DNA from: CAZRIT01 sp964600225
Lineage (GTDB): Bacteria; Bacillota; Clostridia; Christensenellales; CAG-138
Length of the DNA: 64,000 nucleotides
Assembly: GCA_964600225.1 (NCBI GenBank)
Contig: CAZRIT010000003.1
Coordinates: 1 to 64,000, forward strand
Reading direction: 5' to 3'
Shown here: in pieces, positions 52,349-62,336 of the stretch
Layout of the letters: each line of letters starts with the position of its first letter
How positions within the stretch are numbered: position 1 is the stretch's first letter
Translations under genes and position numbers: made by a program
The notes under the pieces: model-generated
The model's database searches: none
What the model was told of the DNA's origin: nothing
Seen by the model: the letters and a program-made list of their open reading frames with translations, nothing else

Positions 52349-52816
52349 TTACAGCGTATGGATTTTCACGTCCACGTCGCTGCCCTCAACCGTCAGCACC
52401 GCAAACGACGGCTGACAGCCCGCGTGCGGGCGGGAAAGGCTGCCGGGGTTGACGATGAGCAGCGGGCCCTGCGCGGTGAGCAGCGGCACATGCGTGTGCC
52501 CGAACAGCGCGGCTTGGCAATGCTGCTGCTCTGCGGCGGCGGACAGGCGGTAGATATCGGCATACCGATCGCCATGCGTCATGAACAGGGAGGCGTTTTC
52601 CACCGTGGCGACGTATTCTTTGGGATAGGCGCCGCTGAGATCGCAGTTGCCGCGCACGGCATGGAAGGGGACGGAAAGCTCGTTTGCGATGCGCTCCGCG
52701 TCGCCGCCGAAATCGCCCAGGTGCAGGATCATATCCAGCGCGCCCGCCTTGGCAAGCGCGGCGGGGAGGTTGGCAAAGTGCCCGTGCGTATCGGAGAACA
52801 CGCCGATGCGCGTCAT
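52349..52816 (-). CDS. YfcE/MJ0936-type metallophosphoesterase
   Basis: 155 residues: MTRIGVFSDTHGHFANLPAA, LHLGDFGGDA, VRGNCD, FMTHGDRY and LFGHTHVPLLTAQGPLLIVN, all binuclear metal motifs of the small YfcE family. Cyclic nucleotide or general phosphodiesterase. Start overlaps the rdgB stop by 4 bases (ATGA). Confidence 0.92.
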   Translation of the reverse strand: MTRIGVFSDTHGHFANLPAALAKAGALDMILHLGDFGGDAERIANELSVPFHAVRGNCDLSGAYPKEYVATVENASLFMTHGDRYADIYRLSAAAEQQHCQAALFGHTHVPLLTAQGPLLIVNPGSLSRPHAGCQPSFAVLTVEGSDVDVKIHTL

Positions 52817-53406
52817 GCCTCGGTCTCCAGGGCGGCCTTCAGCGCTTCCAGAGCGCGGCGGCGGTGGCTGACGGCGTTCTTTTCCGCGGCGGAAAGCTCG
52901 GCAAAGGATTTATCGAGCGGCACATACAGAAAGTACGGGTCGTAGCCGAAGCCGTTTTCGCCGCGCGGCGCGGTCAGAAGCTCTCCCTCGCAATAGCCCA
53001 TGACGGCGATGGTGGGCTTGCCGACGCGCGCCAGCGCCACGGCGGAGGCAAAGCGGCAGGTGCGCTCCTCCCGTTTGACGCCCTTCATATCGCGCATGAG
53101 CTTTTGGTTGTTGTCGCGGTCGTTGTGCTGCGGCCCCGCGTAGCGGGCGCTGTACACGCCGGGCGCGCCGTCGAGCGCGTCGACAATCAGCCCCGAGTCG
53201 TCCGCAATTGCGGCGGGATAGCCCGAGAGGCGCAGCACCTCCTCGGCCTTTTTGACGGCGTTGGCGGTGAACGTTGCGCCGTCCTCCGCCACGTCGATGT
53301 CGAGGCCCGCTTCGGAGAGCGTGCACATATCGGGGAATGCGTCGCCCAAAATCTGGCGAATCTCCCTGACCTTGTGGGAATTGTTGGATGCAATGATCAA
53401 TTTCAT
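52813..53406 (-). CDS. rdgB: Non-canonical purine NTP pyrophosphatase (RdgB/HAM1)
   Basis: 197 residues from ATG 53406 (MKLIIASNNSHKVREIRQIL). SDSGL-like ADDSGLIVDAL, PGVYSARYAG, ENGFGYDPYF and the SHRRRALEAL C-terminus identify the RdgB/HAM1 family, which removes ITP/XTP from the nucleotide pool. The ATG lies 7 bases past a TATAAT, so the transcript may lack a leader; no ribosome site is seen. Confidence 0.94.
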   Translation of the reverse strand: MKLIIASNNSHKVREIRQILGDAFPDMCTLSEAGLDIDVAEDGATFTANAVKKAEEVLRLSGYPAAIADDSGLIVDALDGAPGVYSARYAGPQHNDRDNNQKLMRDMKGVKREERTCRFASAVALARVGKPTIAVMGYCEGELLTAPRGENGFGYDPYFLYVPLDKSFAELSAAEKNAVSHRRRALEALKAALETEA

Positions 53407-53413
53407 AGGCGTC

Positions 53414-53442
53414 ATTATAACAGATTTGCGCGCGCGCGTCCA
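53414..53442 (-). promoter_or_regulatory. Promoter of rdgB-yfcE-like unit
   Basis: Minus strand TGGACG, 17 bases, TATAAT. The predicted start falls at or one or two bases from the rdgB ATG. Confidence 0.65.
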
Positions 53443-53481
53443 TGCTGAATTGTGTCGCAGGCCGTCGAACGCCGCCGCGCG

Positions 53482-55179
53482 CTAACGCGGCGCTTGCAGG
53501 GACTGCACCAGCAGCCTGTCGGGAGCGACATGGATGGTGTGGTTGGTCTGGTACACAACCATGCCGGGCCGCGCGGACGCGGGCTTTTTGACGTTTTTGC
53601 GGGCCGTGTAGTCCACCGCCACCAACGGCGCGGACTGCCCCTTGGAATAGTACGCGGCCAGCGTGGCGGCCTCCAGCAGCGTTTGGTCGTCGGGCATGCC
53701 GTCGCAATCGACAATGACGTGCGACCCCGCCATATTCTTGGCGTGCAGCCACAGGTTGTTGCCCGCGGCGGTTTTGAGCGTCAGGCGGTCGTTTTGCAGG
53801 TTGTTCCTGCCGACCAGTATCGGTATGCCGCTTGAGGAACAAAAGCGCATGGGCTGCGAGGCAGAGGGCTTTGCGGATGCGCGCGCGGCCTTTCGCTCGG
53901 GCTTGACAAAGCGCTGCTGCACCAGCTCTAAGCGGATTTCCTCCAGCTCCGCGATGGTTTCCGCGCGGCCGATGCTCTCCAGCACGCTTTCCAGATAGGC
54001 GATCTCCTCGTCGGTGTTGCCCAGCTCGCCCTCGGCGTATTGGCGCGCGAGTTTCCCCTTGCGGTACTGCTTGAAGTATTTTTTGGCGTTCTCCTGCATC
54101 GAAAGCGCGGGGTCGAGCGGCACGACGACCGTCTCGGGCGGGTCAGCATAGTAGTTGTCGGCGACAAGCTGCTGCATTCCCGCCTTGGCGCGGTGCAGGT
54201 TGGCCAGGATCAGCTCCCCGTTGAGGCGCAGGGTCTCCAGCCGTTCGCCGTTCTGCATGGCCTCCCAAAGCGCCTGCCTGCGGTTTTGCGCGCGGCCGAG
54301 CGCGTGCTCCGCGGTGCGGCGCAGGGCGGCCCCGTGGCGGCGCGTCCGCACGATGGCGTCGCGCGCGGCATAGTAGTCGTCGAGCGCTTCGGAAAGGGTT
54401 TCCCTGCGCTCCGTGCGTCCCTGCATGTTTTTGGGCAGAAACGGCAGCACGGCGACGGGCGCATCGTCCAAGTCGTATACGATGGAGGGGGTGCTTGTGC
54501 CGTCGGCAAGCGATTGCAGCAGCGCATGCAGCTCTTTGGCGTTGACGCAGGTGCCCAGCATGGCCGTGGCCGTGCCGCGGCCGATGCCCGCGTAGGCGTC
54601 GGTCAGGGCGCGCACGTTCGATTCCGCGGAGAACACGGCGGCAAGATCCGCCTGCGTGGCTTGAAACGGGTCGAGCTTGCCCTGATCGGGCGGGGGCAGA
54701 TAGGAAAAGCCCGGCAGCATGACCCGAAGGTTCGTTTCCGACGGGGAGATGCGGCGCAGGCAATCGATGATCTTGCCGTCCTGCCCGACGAGGCTCAGGT
54801 TGCTGTGCTTGCCCGTCAGCTCGATGGCCAGCTTTAGCGGCACGGCGTCCATCATTTCGTCGCGGGCCAGGATATGGATGGCGCACGCGCGGTCGGGGCC
54901 GATCTGCTCCACGGCGGTGATGCGGCCGCCGAGGATGTGCTTTCTGAGCAGCATGCAAAAGGCGGGCGCCGTCACGGGGTTTTCCTGCGGGGCCTCGGTG
55001 CGCTGCAGCCGCCCGTTTTCTGCATGGGTGACGATCAGGATGCGCTGCGTGCCGACGTTCGTACGCACCGTCAGAAGCAGTACGTCCTTTTCGGGCTGCT
55101 GCACCTTATCAATTTTTCCGCCGACGATCGTTTGCAGTTCGCCGACGATGCGCTTGAGCGCCAGCCCGTCCATGGCCAT
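53482..55179 (-). CDS. rqcH: RqcH/NFACT family ribosome quality control protein
   Basis: 565 residues: N-terminal NFACT-N domain (MAMDGLALKRIVGELQTIVG.. KIDKVQQPEKDVLLLTVR), helix-hairpin-helix part, long coiled coil (about 280-430, with KGKLARQYAEGELGN), and the C-terminal NFACT-R domain (IPILVGRNNLQNDRLTLKTA.. NLWLHAKNMAGSHVIV). Fibronectin-binding-protein A-like; Bacillus RqcH adds alanine tails to stalled chains on 50S subunits. ATG 55179 is 9 bases after GGAGG. Confidence 0.93.
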   Translation of the reverse strand: MAMDGLALKRIVGELQTIVGGKIDKVQQPEKDVLLLTVRTNVGTQRILIVTHAENGRLQRTEAPQENPVTAPAFCMLLRKHILGGRITAVEQIGPDRACAIHILARDEMMDAVPLKLAIELTGKHSNLSLVGQDGKIIDCLRRISPSETNLRVMLPGFSYLPPPDQGKLDPFQATQADLAAVFSAESNVRALTDAYAGIGRGTATAMLGTCVNAKELHALLQSLADGTSTPSIVYDLDDAPVAVLPFLPKNMQGRTERRETLSEALDDYYAARDAIVRTRRHGAALRRTAEHALGRAQNRRQALWEAMQNGERLETLRLNGELILANLHRAKAGMQQLVADNYYADPPETVVVPLDPALSMQENAKKYFKQYRKGKLARQYAEGELGNTDEEIAYLESVLESIGRAETIAELEEIRLELVQQRFVKPERKAARASAKPSASQPMRFCSSSGIPILVGRNNLQNDRLTLKTAAGNNLWLHAKNMAGSHVIVDCDGMPDDQTLLEAATLAAYYSKGQSAPLVAVDYTARKNVKKPASARPGMVVYQTNHTIHVAPDRLLVQSLQAPR

Positions 55180-55183
55180 GGGG

Positions 55184-55489
55184 CTAGTCCTCCTTGGGCC
55201 GCGTGCGGTCCAGCAGCAGCCGATAGCCGCCCGCGCCATAGGCAAGGGAGCGGTTGACGCGGCTGATGGTGGCCGAGGATGCGTTGAGATCGTGCGCAAT
55301 CTGCTGGTAGGTGACCCCCTGATCCAACAGCCTTGCCACCTCCCAGCGCTGCGCAATGCTCAACAGTTCCGAAACCGTGCACACGTCCTCAAAGAAGCGA
55401 TAGCACTCGGATATGTCGTTGAGGCTGAGAATTGCCGAGAATACCTCGTCGAGTGATTTGGATTGCAAGCGGGACACATATTCGTCCAT
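55184..55489 (-). CDS. YerC/YecD family TrpR-like protein
   Basis: 101 residues: MDEYVSRLQSKSLDEVFSAI.. DISECYRFFEDVCTVSELLS.. VTYQQIAHDLNASSATISRV, the TrpR-type helix-turn-helix of the YerC/YecD family. DNA-binding regulator of unknown target. It lies 4 bases before rqcH. Upstream 322 bases hold two copies of a short palindrome and no supported gene. Confidence 0.9.
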   Translation of the reverse strand: MDEYVSRLQSKSLDEVFSAILSLNDISECYRFFEDVCTVSELLSIAQRWEVARLLDQGVTYQQIAHDLNASSATISRVNRSLAYGAGGYRLLLDRTRPKED

Positions 55490-55558
55490 AAGCCGCCTCC
55501 CGTTTGAATGATGCTTTCATTGTACGCGCTTTCACACGATAAAGCAAGAAAAGAAAAC

Positions 55559-55582
55559 AGGCGTATCCCAAAGGATACGCCT
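55559..55582. terminator. Palindromic terminator-like repeat, copy 1
   Basis: AGGCGTATCC / GGATACGCCT stem; minus strand is followed by GTTTTC. An identical palindrome lies 200 bases away at 55764. Confidence 0.6.
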
Positions 55583-55763
55583 CGTTCATTCATTTTCCTT
55601 CTTTTCGGCAATCAACCCTCCGCAGAGGCACTGTATAATCATGGGCAAGGGCGGCATGCACGGCCGTGGCCCATACCTCGGGCATTTTGCCGACCGTCGT
55701 TTATTGAAACGACAGGCAAAAATGCGGTTACACCATCCGACAGCAAAGTTGTCGGATGGAAAA

Positions 55764-55787
55764 AGGCGTATCCCAAAGGATACGCCT
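55764..55787 (-). terminator. rpsT terminator (palindromic repeat, copy 2)
   Basis: Identical AGGCGTATCC / GGATACGCCT stem, 25 bases beyond the rpsT stop and followed by TTTTTCC on the minus strand. Confidence 0.8.
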
Positions 55788-55811
55788 CGTGACGCCTTGT
55801 ATAAAAAGGGG

Positions 55812-56075
55812 TTATACGGCTGCGCTGCGCTTCTTGGCCAGTTGGGCTTTTTTGCGGTTGGCGGCATTCTTGTGGATGACGCCCACGCTCGCGGCATGAT
55901 CCACCGCGCTGACGGCCTTTACAAACGCCGTATCGGCGGCAGCTTTATCTGCACCTGCCAGCGCCTCGTCGTAGCGGCGGATGATGGTCTTCATCTCGGA
56001 GCGCTCCATGCGGTTGCGCAGGTTCTGCTTTTCGGATACCTTTACCCGCTTCATTGCGGACTTGATGTTTGCCAA
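55812..56075 (-). CDS. rpsT: 30S ribosomal protein S20
   Basis: 87 residues: MANIKSAMKRVKVSEKQNLR.. FVKAVSAVDHAASVGVIHKN.. NRKKAQLAKK. Helical basic S20. The GGGGG(TAAATACTT) leader and a good promoter precede it, and a hairpin terminator follows. Confidence 0.97.
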   Translation of the reverse strand: MANIKSAMKRVKVSEKQNLRNRMERSEMKTIIRRYDEALAGADKAAADTAFVKAVSAVDHAASVGVIHKNAANRKKAQLAKKRSAAV

Positions 56076-56123
56076 AGTATTTACCCCCTGTGTTCAAAAC
56101 TCTATTTTGCTCGCACGGATGAC

Positions 56124-56152
56124 ATTCTAACATATGCATTCCCCGAATGCAA
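56124..56152 (-). promoter_or_regulatory. Promoter of rpsT
   Basis: Minus strand TTGCAT, 17 bases, TAGAAT with extended -10 TGTTAGAAT. Confidence 0.75.
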
Positions 56153-56174
56153 GCATTATTTTTGCGTAAACCGC

Positions 56175-58415
56175 CTATTTTTCGAGCGTTTTGCGGCACA
56201 GCCGCTTGAGCCTCAGCGCATTGGAAACCACCGTGACGCTCGACAGGCTCATGGCCAACGCCGCGATCATGGGCGACAGCAGCGGCCCGCCGAACGCATA
56301 CAGCACGCCCGCCGCGACGGGGATGCCCACGCAGTTGTAAAAGAACGCCCAGAACAGGTTTTGCCGTATGACGCGCATGGTGACGGCGCTGACGGTGAGC
56401 GCGTGCGCCACGCTCACAAGCTCCTGCCGCATCAACACGATATCCGCGCTCTCCAGCGCCACATCCGTGCCCGCGCCGATGGCAAACCCCACATCGGCCG
56501 TGGCCAGCGCGGGCGCATCGTTGACGCCGTCGCCCACCATGCCGACCTTGCCGTAGCGCTGCTTTAGGCTTTGGATGGCCTCGGCCTTTTTATCGGGCGT
56601 GACGGAGGCGGAAACCTCCGCAATGCCCGCGCGCGCGGCGATGGCTGCGGCGGTGTGCGCGTTGTCGCCCGTAATGAGCACGCTCCGCACGCCCATGCCG
56701 CTGAGCCGTCGGATGACGTCCGCCGCGTCGGGCTTGATGGTATCGGAAACGGCCATGGCGCCAAGGTAGCGTTCGTCCGCGGAGAGATACACCACGGTTT
56801 TGCCCTGCCGCTCCAACGGCTCGGTCTGCGCCGAGGCCGCGTTGGCGATAAACGCTGCGTTGCCCACGCGAATGGCCTTGCCGCCGACCGTCGCCGTGGC
56901 CCCGAAGCCGCTGACGGCCCGGAACCGCTCGCAGGGCAGCAGCGGGATGCTTTCCGAAAGCGCATACGCGATGATGGCCTGCCCCACAGGATGCTCACTG
57001 CCCGATTCCGCGGAGGCAAACAGCTGTATAAACGTTGCCCGATCCATGCCGTCAACGGGCAGCACATCGGTCACGGAGGGCTTGCCGACGGTCAGGGTGC
57101 CCGTTTTATCAAAGGCCAGCACGCGCAAACCGTGCGCCGTCTCCAGCGCCTCGCCGCTTTTGATGAGGATGCCGTGCTCGGCTGCGGCGCCCGTGCCGAC
57201 CATGATGGCCGTGGGCGTGGCAAGGCCCAGCGCGCACGGGCACGCGATGACCAGCACGGATACAAACACCGTCAGTACAAAGCCGATGCTTTCGCCCGCA
57301 ATGGCCCAGCAGACGGCGGCAAGCAGCGCAATGCCGATGACCGTGGGCACGAAGATGCCCGCAATTTGATCCGCCAGACGGGAAACGGGGGCCTTGCTGC
57401 CCTGCGCTTCCTCCACCAGGCGTATCATGGAGGCCAGCGTGGTATCGCTGCCCACGCGGTCGCACACAAAGGTAAAGGAGGTGTTGAGGTTGATGCTGCC
57501 GCCCGTCACGCGGTCGCCCACGCCCTTTTCCACGGGCATGCTTTCGCCCGTCAGCATGCTTTCGTCCACATGCGCGCTGCCGCTGTCGATCATGCCGTCC
57601 ACGGGGATGCGTTCGCCCGGCCGCACCAGGATGCGGTCGCCCGGCAACAGCTTGGCAACGGCGATGGTCCGTTCGCCGTCCTCGGCAATCACCGTGGCGT
57701 GCTCGGGCGCAAGCTGCATCATGCGTTCCACCGCGTCGCCCGTCTTTCGCTTGCTGCGCGCTTCAAAGAGCTTGCCGAGCATCACCAGCGCAATGATGAC
57801 CCCCGCCGATTCCCAGTACATATCGTGCACGGCGGCGGCGTTGCCGTTGAGTACGCGCACGAACGAGAAAGCCGAAAACACGATGGCCGACAACGTGCCC
57901 ACCGCCACGAGGGAATCCATGTTGGGATGCAGCCCGAACAGGGCGCGAAAGCCGTTGGTGTAGAAGCTTCCGCCCGCAATGAGGATCGGGATCAGGCACG
58001 CAATCTGCAACAGCGTGTACGCCACGGGCGACGTGTGCATGCTCACGGGCGTTGGCAGGCCGACCATGGGGCCCATCGACAGGTAGAACAGCGGGATGGC
58101 ACAGGCGATGGCCACGGTGGCGCGGCGCGATTGGCGGTTGAGCGCCAGCTCGCGCTCCCTGCGATCGCTCACGGATTGCGACACCGCGTCGGTAATCAGC
58201 GCGCAGGTAAAGCCCGCTTTCTCTACGGCCGCCGCAACGGCCTCGTCATCGGGCGAGCTGCTGCGCACGCGCATATGCTCCGTGGCCAGATTGACGCTGA
58301 CGGCGTCCACATCGGCCAAACGGCTGACGGCGCGCTCCACTGCCGCCGAGCAGGCCGCGCAGTGCATGCCGCCGATTTTATAGGAGCGGATATCGATGTC
58401 GGATGGTTGTTTCAT
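56175..58415 (-). CDS. copA: Copper-translocating P1B-type ATPase
   Basis: 746 residues. One N-terminal heavy-metal domain with [12 protein letters not shown] (14-25), eight membrane helices, TGES in the actuator domain ([12 protein letters not shown]), CPC metal site in helix 6 ([14 protein letters not shown], about 393), phosphorylation DKTGT near 437, HP motif in SEHPVGQAI, and [14 protein letters not shown] near 627. The CPC and the motif NxxYN/MxxS-type helices fit Cu(I) efflux. No CopZ chaperone or CsoR regulator is adjacent. Confidence 0.95.
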   Translation of the reverse strand: MKQPSDIDIRSYKIGGMHCAACSAAVERAVSRLADVDAVSVNLATEHMRVRSSSPDDEAVAAAVEKAGFTCALITDAVSQSVSDRRERELALNRQSRRATVAIACAIPLFYLSMGPMVGLPTPVSMHTSPVAYTLLQIACLIPILIAGGSFYTNGFRALFGLHPNMDSLVAVGTLSAIVFSAFSFVRVLNGNAAAVHDMYWESAGVIIALVMLGKLFEARSKRKTGDAVERMMQLAPEHATVIAEDGERTIAVAKLLPGDRILVRPGERIPVDGMIDSGSAHVDESMLTGESMPVEKGVGDRVTGGSINLNTSFTFVCDRVGSDTTLASMIRLVEEAQGSKAPVSRLADQIAGIFVPTVIGIALLAAVCWAIAGESIGFVLTVFVSVLVIACPCALGLATPTAIMVGTGAAAEHGILIKSGEALETAHGLRVLAFDKTGTLTVGKPSVTDVLPVDGMDRATFIQLFASAESGSEHPVGQAIIAYALSESIPLLPCERFRAVSGFGATATVGGKAIRVGNAAFIANAASAQTEPLERQGKTVVYLSADERYLGAMAVSDTIKPDAADVIRRLSGMGVRSVLITGDNAHTAAAIAARAGIAEVSASVTPDKKAEAIQSLKQRYGKVGMVGDGVNDAPALATADVGFAIGAGTDVALESADIVLMRQELVSVAHALTVSAVTMRVIRQNLFWAFFYNCVGIPVAAGVLYAFGGPLLSPMIAALAMSLSSVTVVSNALRLKRLCRKTLEK

Positions 58416-58481
58416 ACGGTCAGTATACCATGATTAAACAGGATGTTCTCCTGATTTCACATTTTCGTTGCATTTTTTGAA

Positions 58482-58509
58482 TTGACTTGAAGCAACCTCG
58501 TGCTATAAT
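58482..58509 (+). promoter_or_regulatory. Promoter of groESL
   Basis: TTGACT, 16 bases, TATAAT, just ahead of the CIRCE element. Confidence 0.85.
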
Positions 58510-58520
58510 AGGGAACGTGG

Positions 58521-58547
58521 TTAGCACTCAATCAAAACGAGTGCTAA
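58521..58547 (+). promoter_or_regulatory. CIRCE operator (HrcA binding site)
   Basis: TTAGCACTC, 9 bases, GAGTGCTAA: an exact match to the CIRCE consensus, 50 bases before groES. HrcA, not encoded in this window, should repress groESL here. Confidence 0.97.
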
Positions 58548-58596
58548 CAAAACCCTTTTCGATATAGAATATCAAATACAGGAGGCTTCAACGAAT

Positions 58597-58881
58597 ATGA
58601 AACTGAAACCATTGGCAGACCGTGTCGTGCTCAAGAGCATTGAAACGGAAGAGGTAACAAAGAGCGGCATCGTGCTGCCCGGTACGGCCAAGGAAAAGCC
58701 GCAGATGGCGGAAGTCATCGCAGTGGGCCCCGGCGGCGTGCTCGACGGCAAAGAGGTCAAGATGTACGTCAAGGCCGGCGAAAAGGTCATCTATTCCAAG
58801 TATGCCGGCACGGAAGTCAAGCTGGATAAGGAAGAGTTCATCGTTGTCCGCCAGAATGATATTCTGGCCGTAGTGGAATAA
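58597..58881 (+). CDS. groES: Co-chaperonin GroES
   Basis: 94 residues: MKLKPLADRVVLKSIETEEV.. SGIVLPGTAKEKPQMAEVIA.. YAGTEVKLDKEEFIVVRQND. Heptameric lid of GroEL. AGGAGG ribosome site; groEL follows by 18 bases. Confidence 0.98.
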   Translation: MKLKPLADRVVLKSIETEEVTKSGIVLPGTAKEKPQMAEVIAVGPGGVLDGKEVKMYVKAGEKVIYSKYAGTEVKLDKEEFIVVRQNDILAVVE

Positions 58882-60534
<1,653 letters not shown>

Positions 60535-60580
60535 GAAACAGCGGTTGTTCGTAACCGCAGTCAAAATCGCATCAACACAA

Positions 60581-60600
60581 GGGCGGCCAATCGGCCGCCC
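60581..60600 (+). terminator. groEL terminator
   Basis: GGGCGGCC / GGCCGCCC stem followed by TTTGCTGTCTTTG, 46 bases after the groEL stop. Confidence 0.75.
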
Positions 60601-60617
60601 TTTGCTGTCTTTGCTGA

Positions 60618-60643
60618 CTTACTCTTTTTGAAAAAAGAGTAAG
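60618..60643. repeat. Hairpin repeat related to the one after clpB
   Basis: CTTACTCTTTTT/AAAAAAGAGTAAG hairpin, similar to the GACTCTTTTTT..AAGAGTC units at 7.9 kb. Confidence 0.5.
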
Positions 60644-60659
60644 CATACCGAGCAAATCC

Positions 60660-60775
60660 GAACCCGCCCAAACGGGCTGCATTGGCGGGGTTCTGCGTTC
60701 TCGTCGGTCGGAATAGCAACCGCTATGCCTTCCGCCTCGGCCTTGAACCCCATCCAATGCAGTTCGTTTGGGTTC
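60660..60775. repeat. Long imperfect inverted repeat in the groEL-61.3 kb gap
   Basis: GAACCC..AAACG..CTGCATTGG..GGGGTT (60660-60692) is matched by the reverse complement at 60746-60775, enclosing about 53 bases. The transcript could form a 25-30 bp stem. The rest of the gap to 61006 shows an unusual mixed sequence with no supported gene. Confidence 0.6.
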
Positions 60776-61005
60776 AGGGAAGTTTGGCAGATGCAGGCGG
60801 CGTCATAGCAAGGCGGACGAAGGAGGCATACCCGGGGCGGTATTCCGACTGAGGACAACGCCGCCTATGGCGTTGCCTGTGCCATGCAAACCATGGTTCG
60901 GATTCGCTCGGTGTGCTTCAGCAGAAAAACTTCAGAAATAATCTTTGGCAGGGCAAGTGATGCAGAGGTATTTTTTCGCGGGTATTCCAAGGGCGCTTCA
61001 CATAT

Positions 61006-61268
61006 TGTCATTCTGAGGCGCGCTTTACAAACTGTCATTCTGAGGAGCGCTTTACATATTGTCATTCTGAGGCGCGAAGCGACGAAGAATCTTGCGTGTA
61101 CGCGTTGTCTGAAAGATTCCTCGACTACGCTCGGGATGATACGGTATAGGATGCCGTTTTGAGAGGCGAAGTTTCCTCATATCAGTCTGCGGCGCTTTTC
61201 GCTCTGTCATTCTCGGGAGCGCAGGTTTTATCATGTCATTCTGAGGCGCGAAGCGGTGAAGAATCTTG
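61006..61268. repeat. Interspersed repeat cluster (TCATTCTGAG family), largest copy
   Basis: At least five units of TGTCATTCTGAGG(A)GCG: near 61006, 61034, 61059, 61204 and 61234. The third is followed by AAGCGACGAAGAATCTTGCG and the last by CGAAGCGGTGAAGAATCTTG. A GAATCTT-type end in opposite orientation (AAAGATTCCTCG) lies between. Not a CRISPR array: units are variable and spacing irregular. Confidence 0.75.
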
Positions 61269-61301
61269 TCCCGCTGCAGCGGCGCAGCAACATTGCTTCC
61301 G

Positions 61302-61727
61302 TCAGGGCACGGCAGCCTCTGCATCCTGCCAGCCGATGCGGAAGCTGCCCGCGTGCCCATCCGCCGTCAGGCGCACGATCACGCTGCCGTCCGTTGTCAC
61401 GTCAAAGGCTGAGGTGGGGAGCGATTCCTCGAAAAACACCGTGTCGCCGTCGGCGTTGCGGATTTCCAAATTGAGCGTGCCCTGCATTGTTTCGATTTCC
61501 ACATGCAGCACGGCGGGCGACGTGTTGGTTCGCAGCTTCCCTGTGCACAGACCGCTGAAGCGGGCATAGCGGGCCGACCAGCTTGACGCGGTTTTCTGCT
61601 CCGTCCAGCCGATGCGCACGGCGGAGCGGAACGAGCCAAACCCCAGCAGGTACAGCGCGCCGACCAGCGCGAGAATGGCCGCGACGAGCGCTGCGGTCCT
61701 TCCGATGGATTTTGGCTGCGTCTTCAT
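61302..61727 (-). CDS. Membrane-anchored protein of unknown function
   Basis: 141 residues. One N-terminal transmembrane helix (TAALVAAILALVGALYLLGF, about 11-30), then a beta-rich extracytoplasmic domain (VLHVEIETMQGTLNLEIRNADG.. IVRLTADGHAGSFRIGW, here abbreviated). No known domain recognised. ATG 61727 is preceded by AAGGAGTGG. Single gene flanked by repeats and the aconitase X genes. Confidence 0.65.
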   Translation of the reverse strand: MKTQPKSIGRTAALVAAILALVGALYLLGFGSFRSAVRIGWTEQKTASSWSARYARFSGLCTGKLRTNTSPAVLHVEIETMQGTLNLEIRNADGDTVFFEESLPTSAFDVTTDGSVIVRLTADGHAGSFRIGWQDAEAAVP

Positions 61728-61891
61728 CCTTACCACTCCTTGCACAGGCCTTTTTGTCAGGCTATATAGTCAATATAGCGCGAACCGCCGATGCTGTCAA
61801 CAGCGTGCAATCGCCGTCCGCCGCACAAAAACAAACAGGAGCCTCCCGTGCGGGAAGCCCCTGCGCCAGGCTGCGGGGGATGCGGTGCGCG

Positions 61892-62335
61892 TTACCCGAC
61901 GGCAACGGTGCCGTCCTCGGAAACGGTGATGGCGTCGCCATCCTTGACGGTGGCGAGGAACTCGTCGCCCAATTGATCGATGACGGGCATGTCGGCATCC
62001 GTCCACACGGCGGCCAGAATACCGCCCGCGGCGGCGAGCGAATCGATGGATTTGCTAAACAGCATGCACCTTGGCTGCCTGCCCATGGCTGCGGCGGTGT
62101 AGAGCACCATGCCGCCCGTGGTGGAGCCGATGGTTTGCGGCAGGCACAGCGCGGTGCCGCGCATGGGCTTGCCGTACAGATCGGGGTTGTTCTGATCGGA
62201 GCAGGAAGCCTTCTTGTCGCCAAACATCAGCGCTTTTTGGAAGCTGGCCAGGGTGTTGAAGCCACCGTGGCTGACCAGCGCCGTGGCGGTTGCCGTGCCG
62301 GGCACGACGGGACGGCCTTGGAATGTTTTTGCCAT
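61892..62335 (-). CDS. Aconitase X small (swivel) subunit, DUF126
   Basis: 147 residues: MAKTFQGRPVVPGTATATAL.. GGFNTLASFQKAL and GMVLYTAAAM-type loops identify the DUF126 swivelling domain of aconitase X. Encoded 1 base after the large subunit. The two form one hydro-lyase; see large subunit. Confidence 0.88.
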   Translation of the reverse strand: MAKTFQGRPVVPGTATATALVSHGGFNTLASFQKALMFGDKKASCSDQNNPDLYGKPMRGTALCLPQTIGSTTGGMVLYTAAAMGRQPRCMLFSKSIDSLAAAGGILAAVWTDADMPVIDQLGDEFLATVKDGDAITVSEDGTVAVG

Positions 62336-62336
62336 G

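Noticed and set aside
60884..61162. Small + strand open frame (92 codons) in the repeat cluster after groEL
   Set aside because: It is made mostly of the repeat units (ILRRALQTVILRSAL-type translations), has no ribosome site, and similar frames occur in the other repeat clusters.
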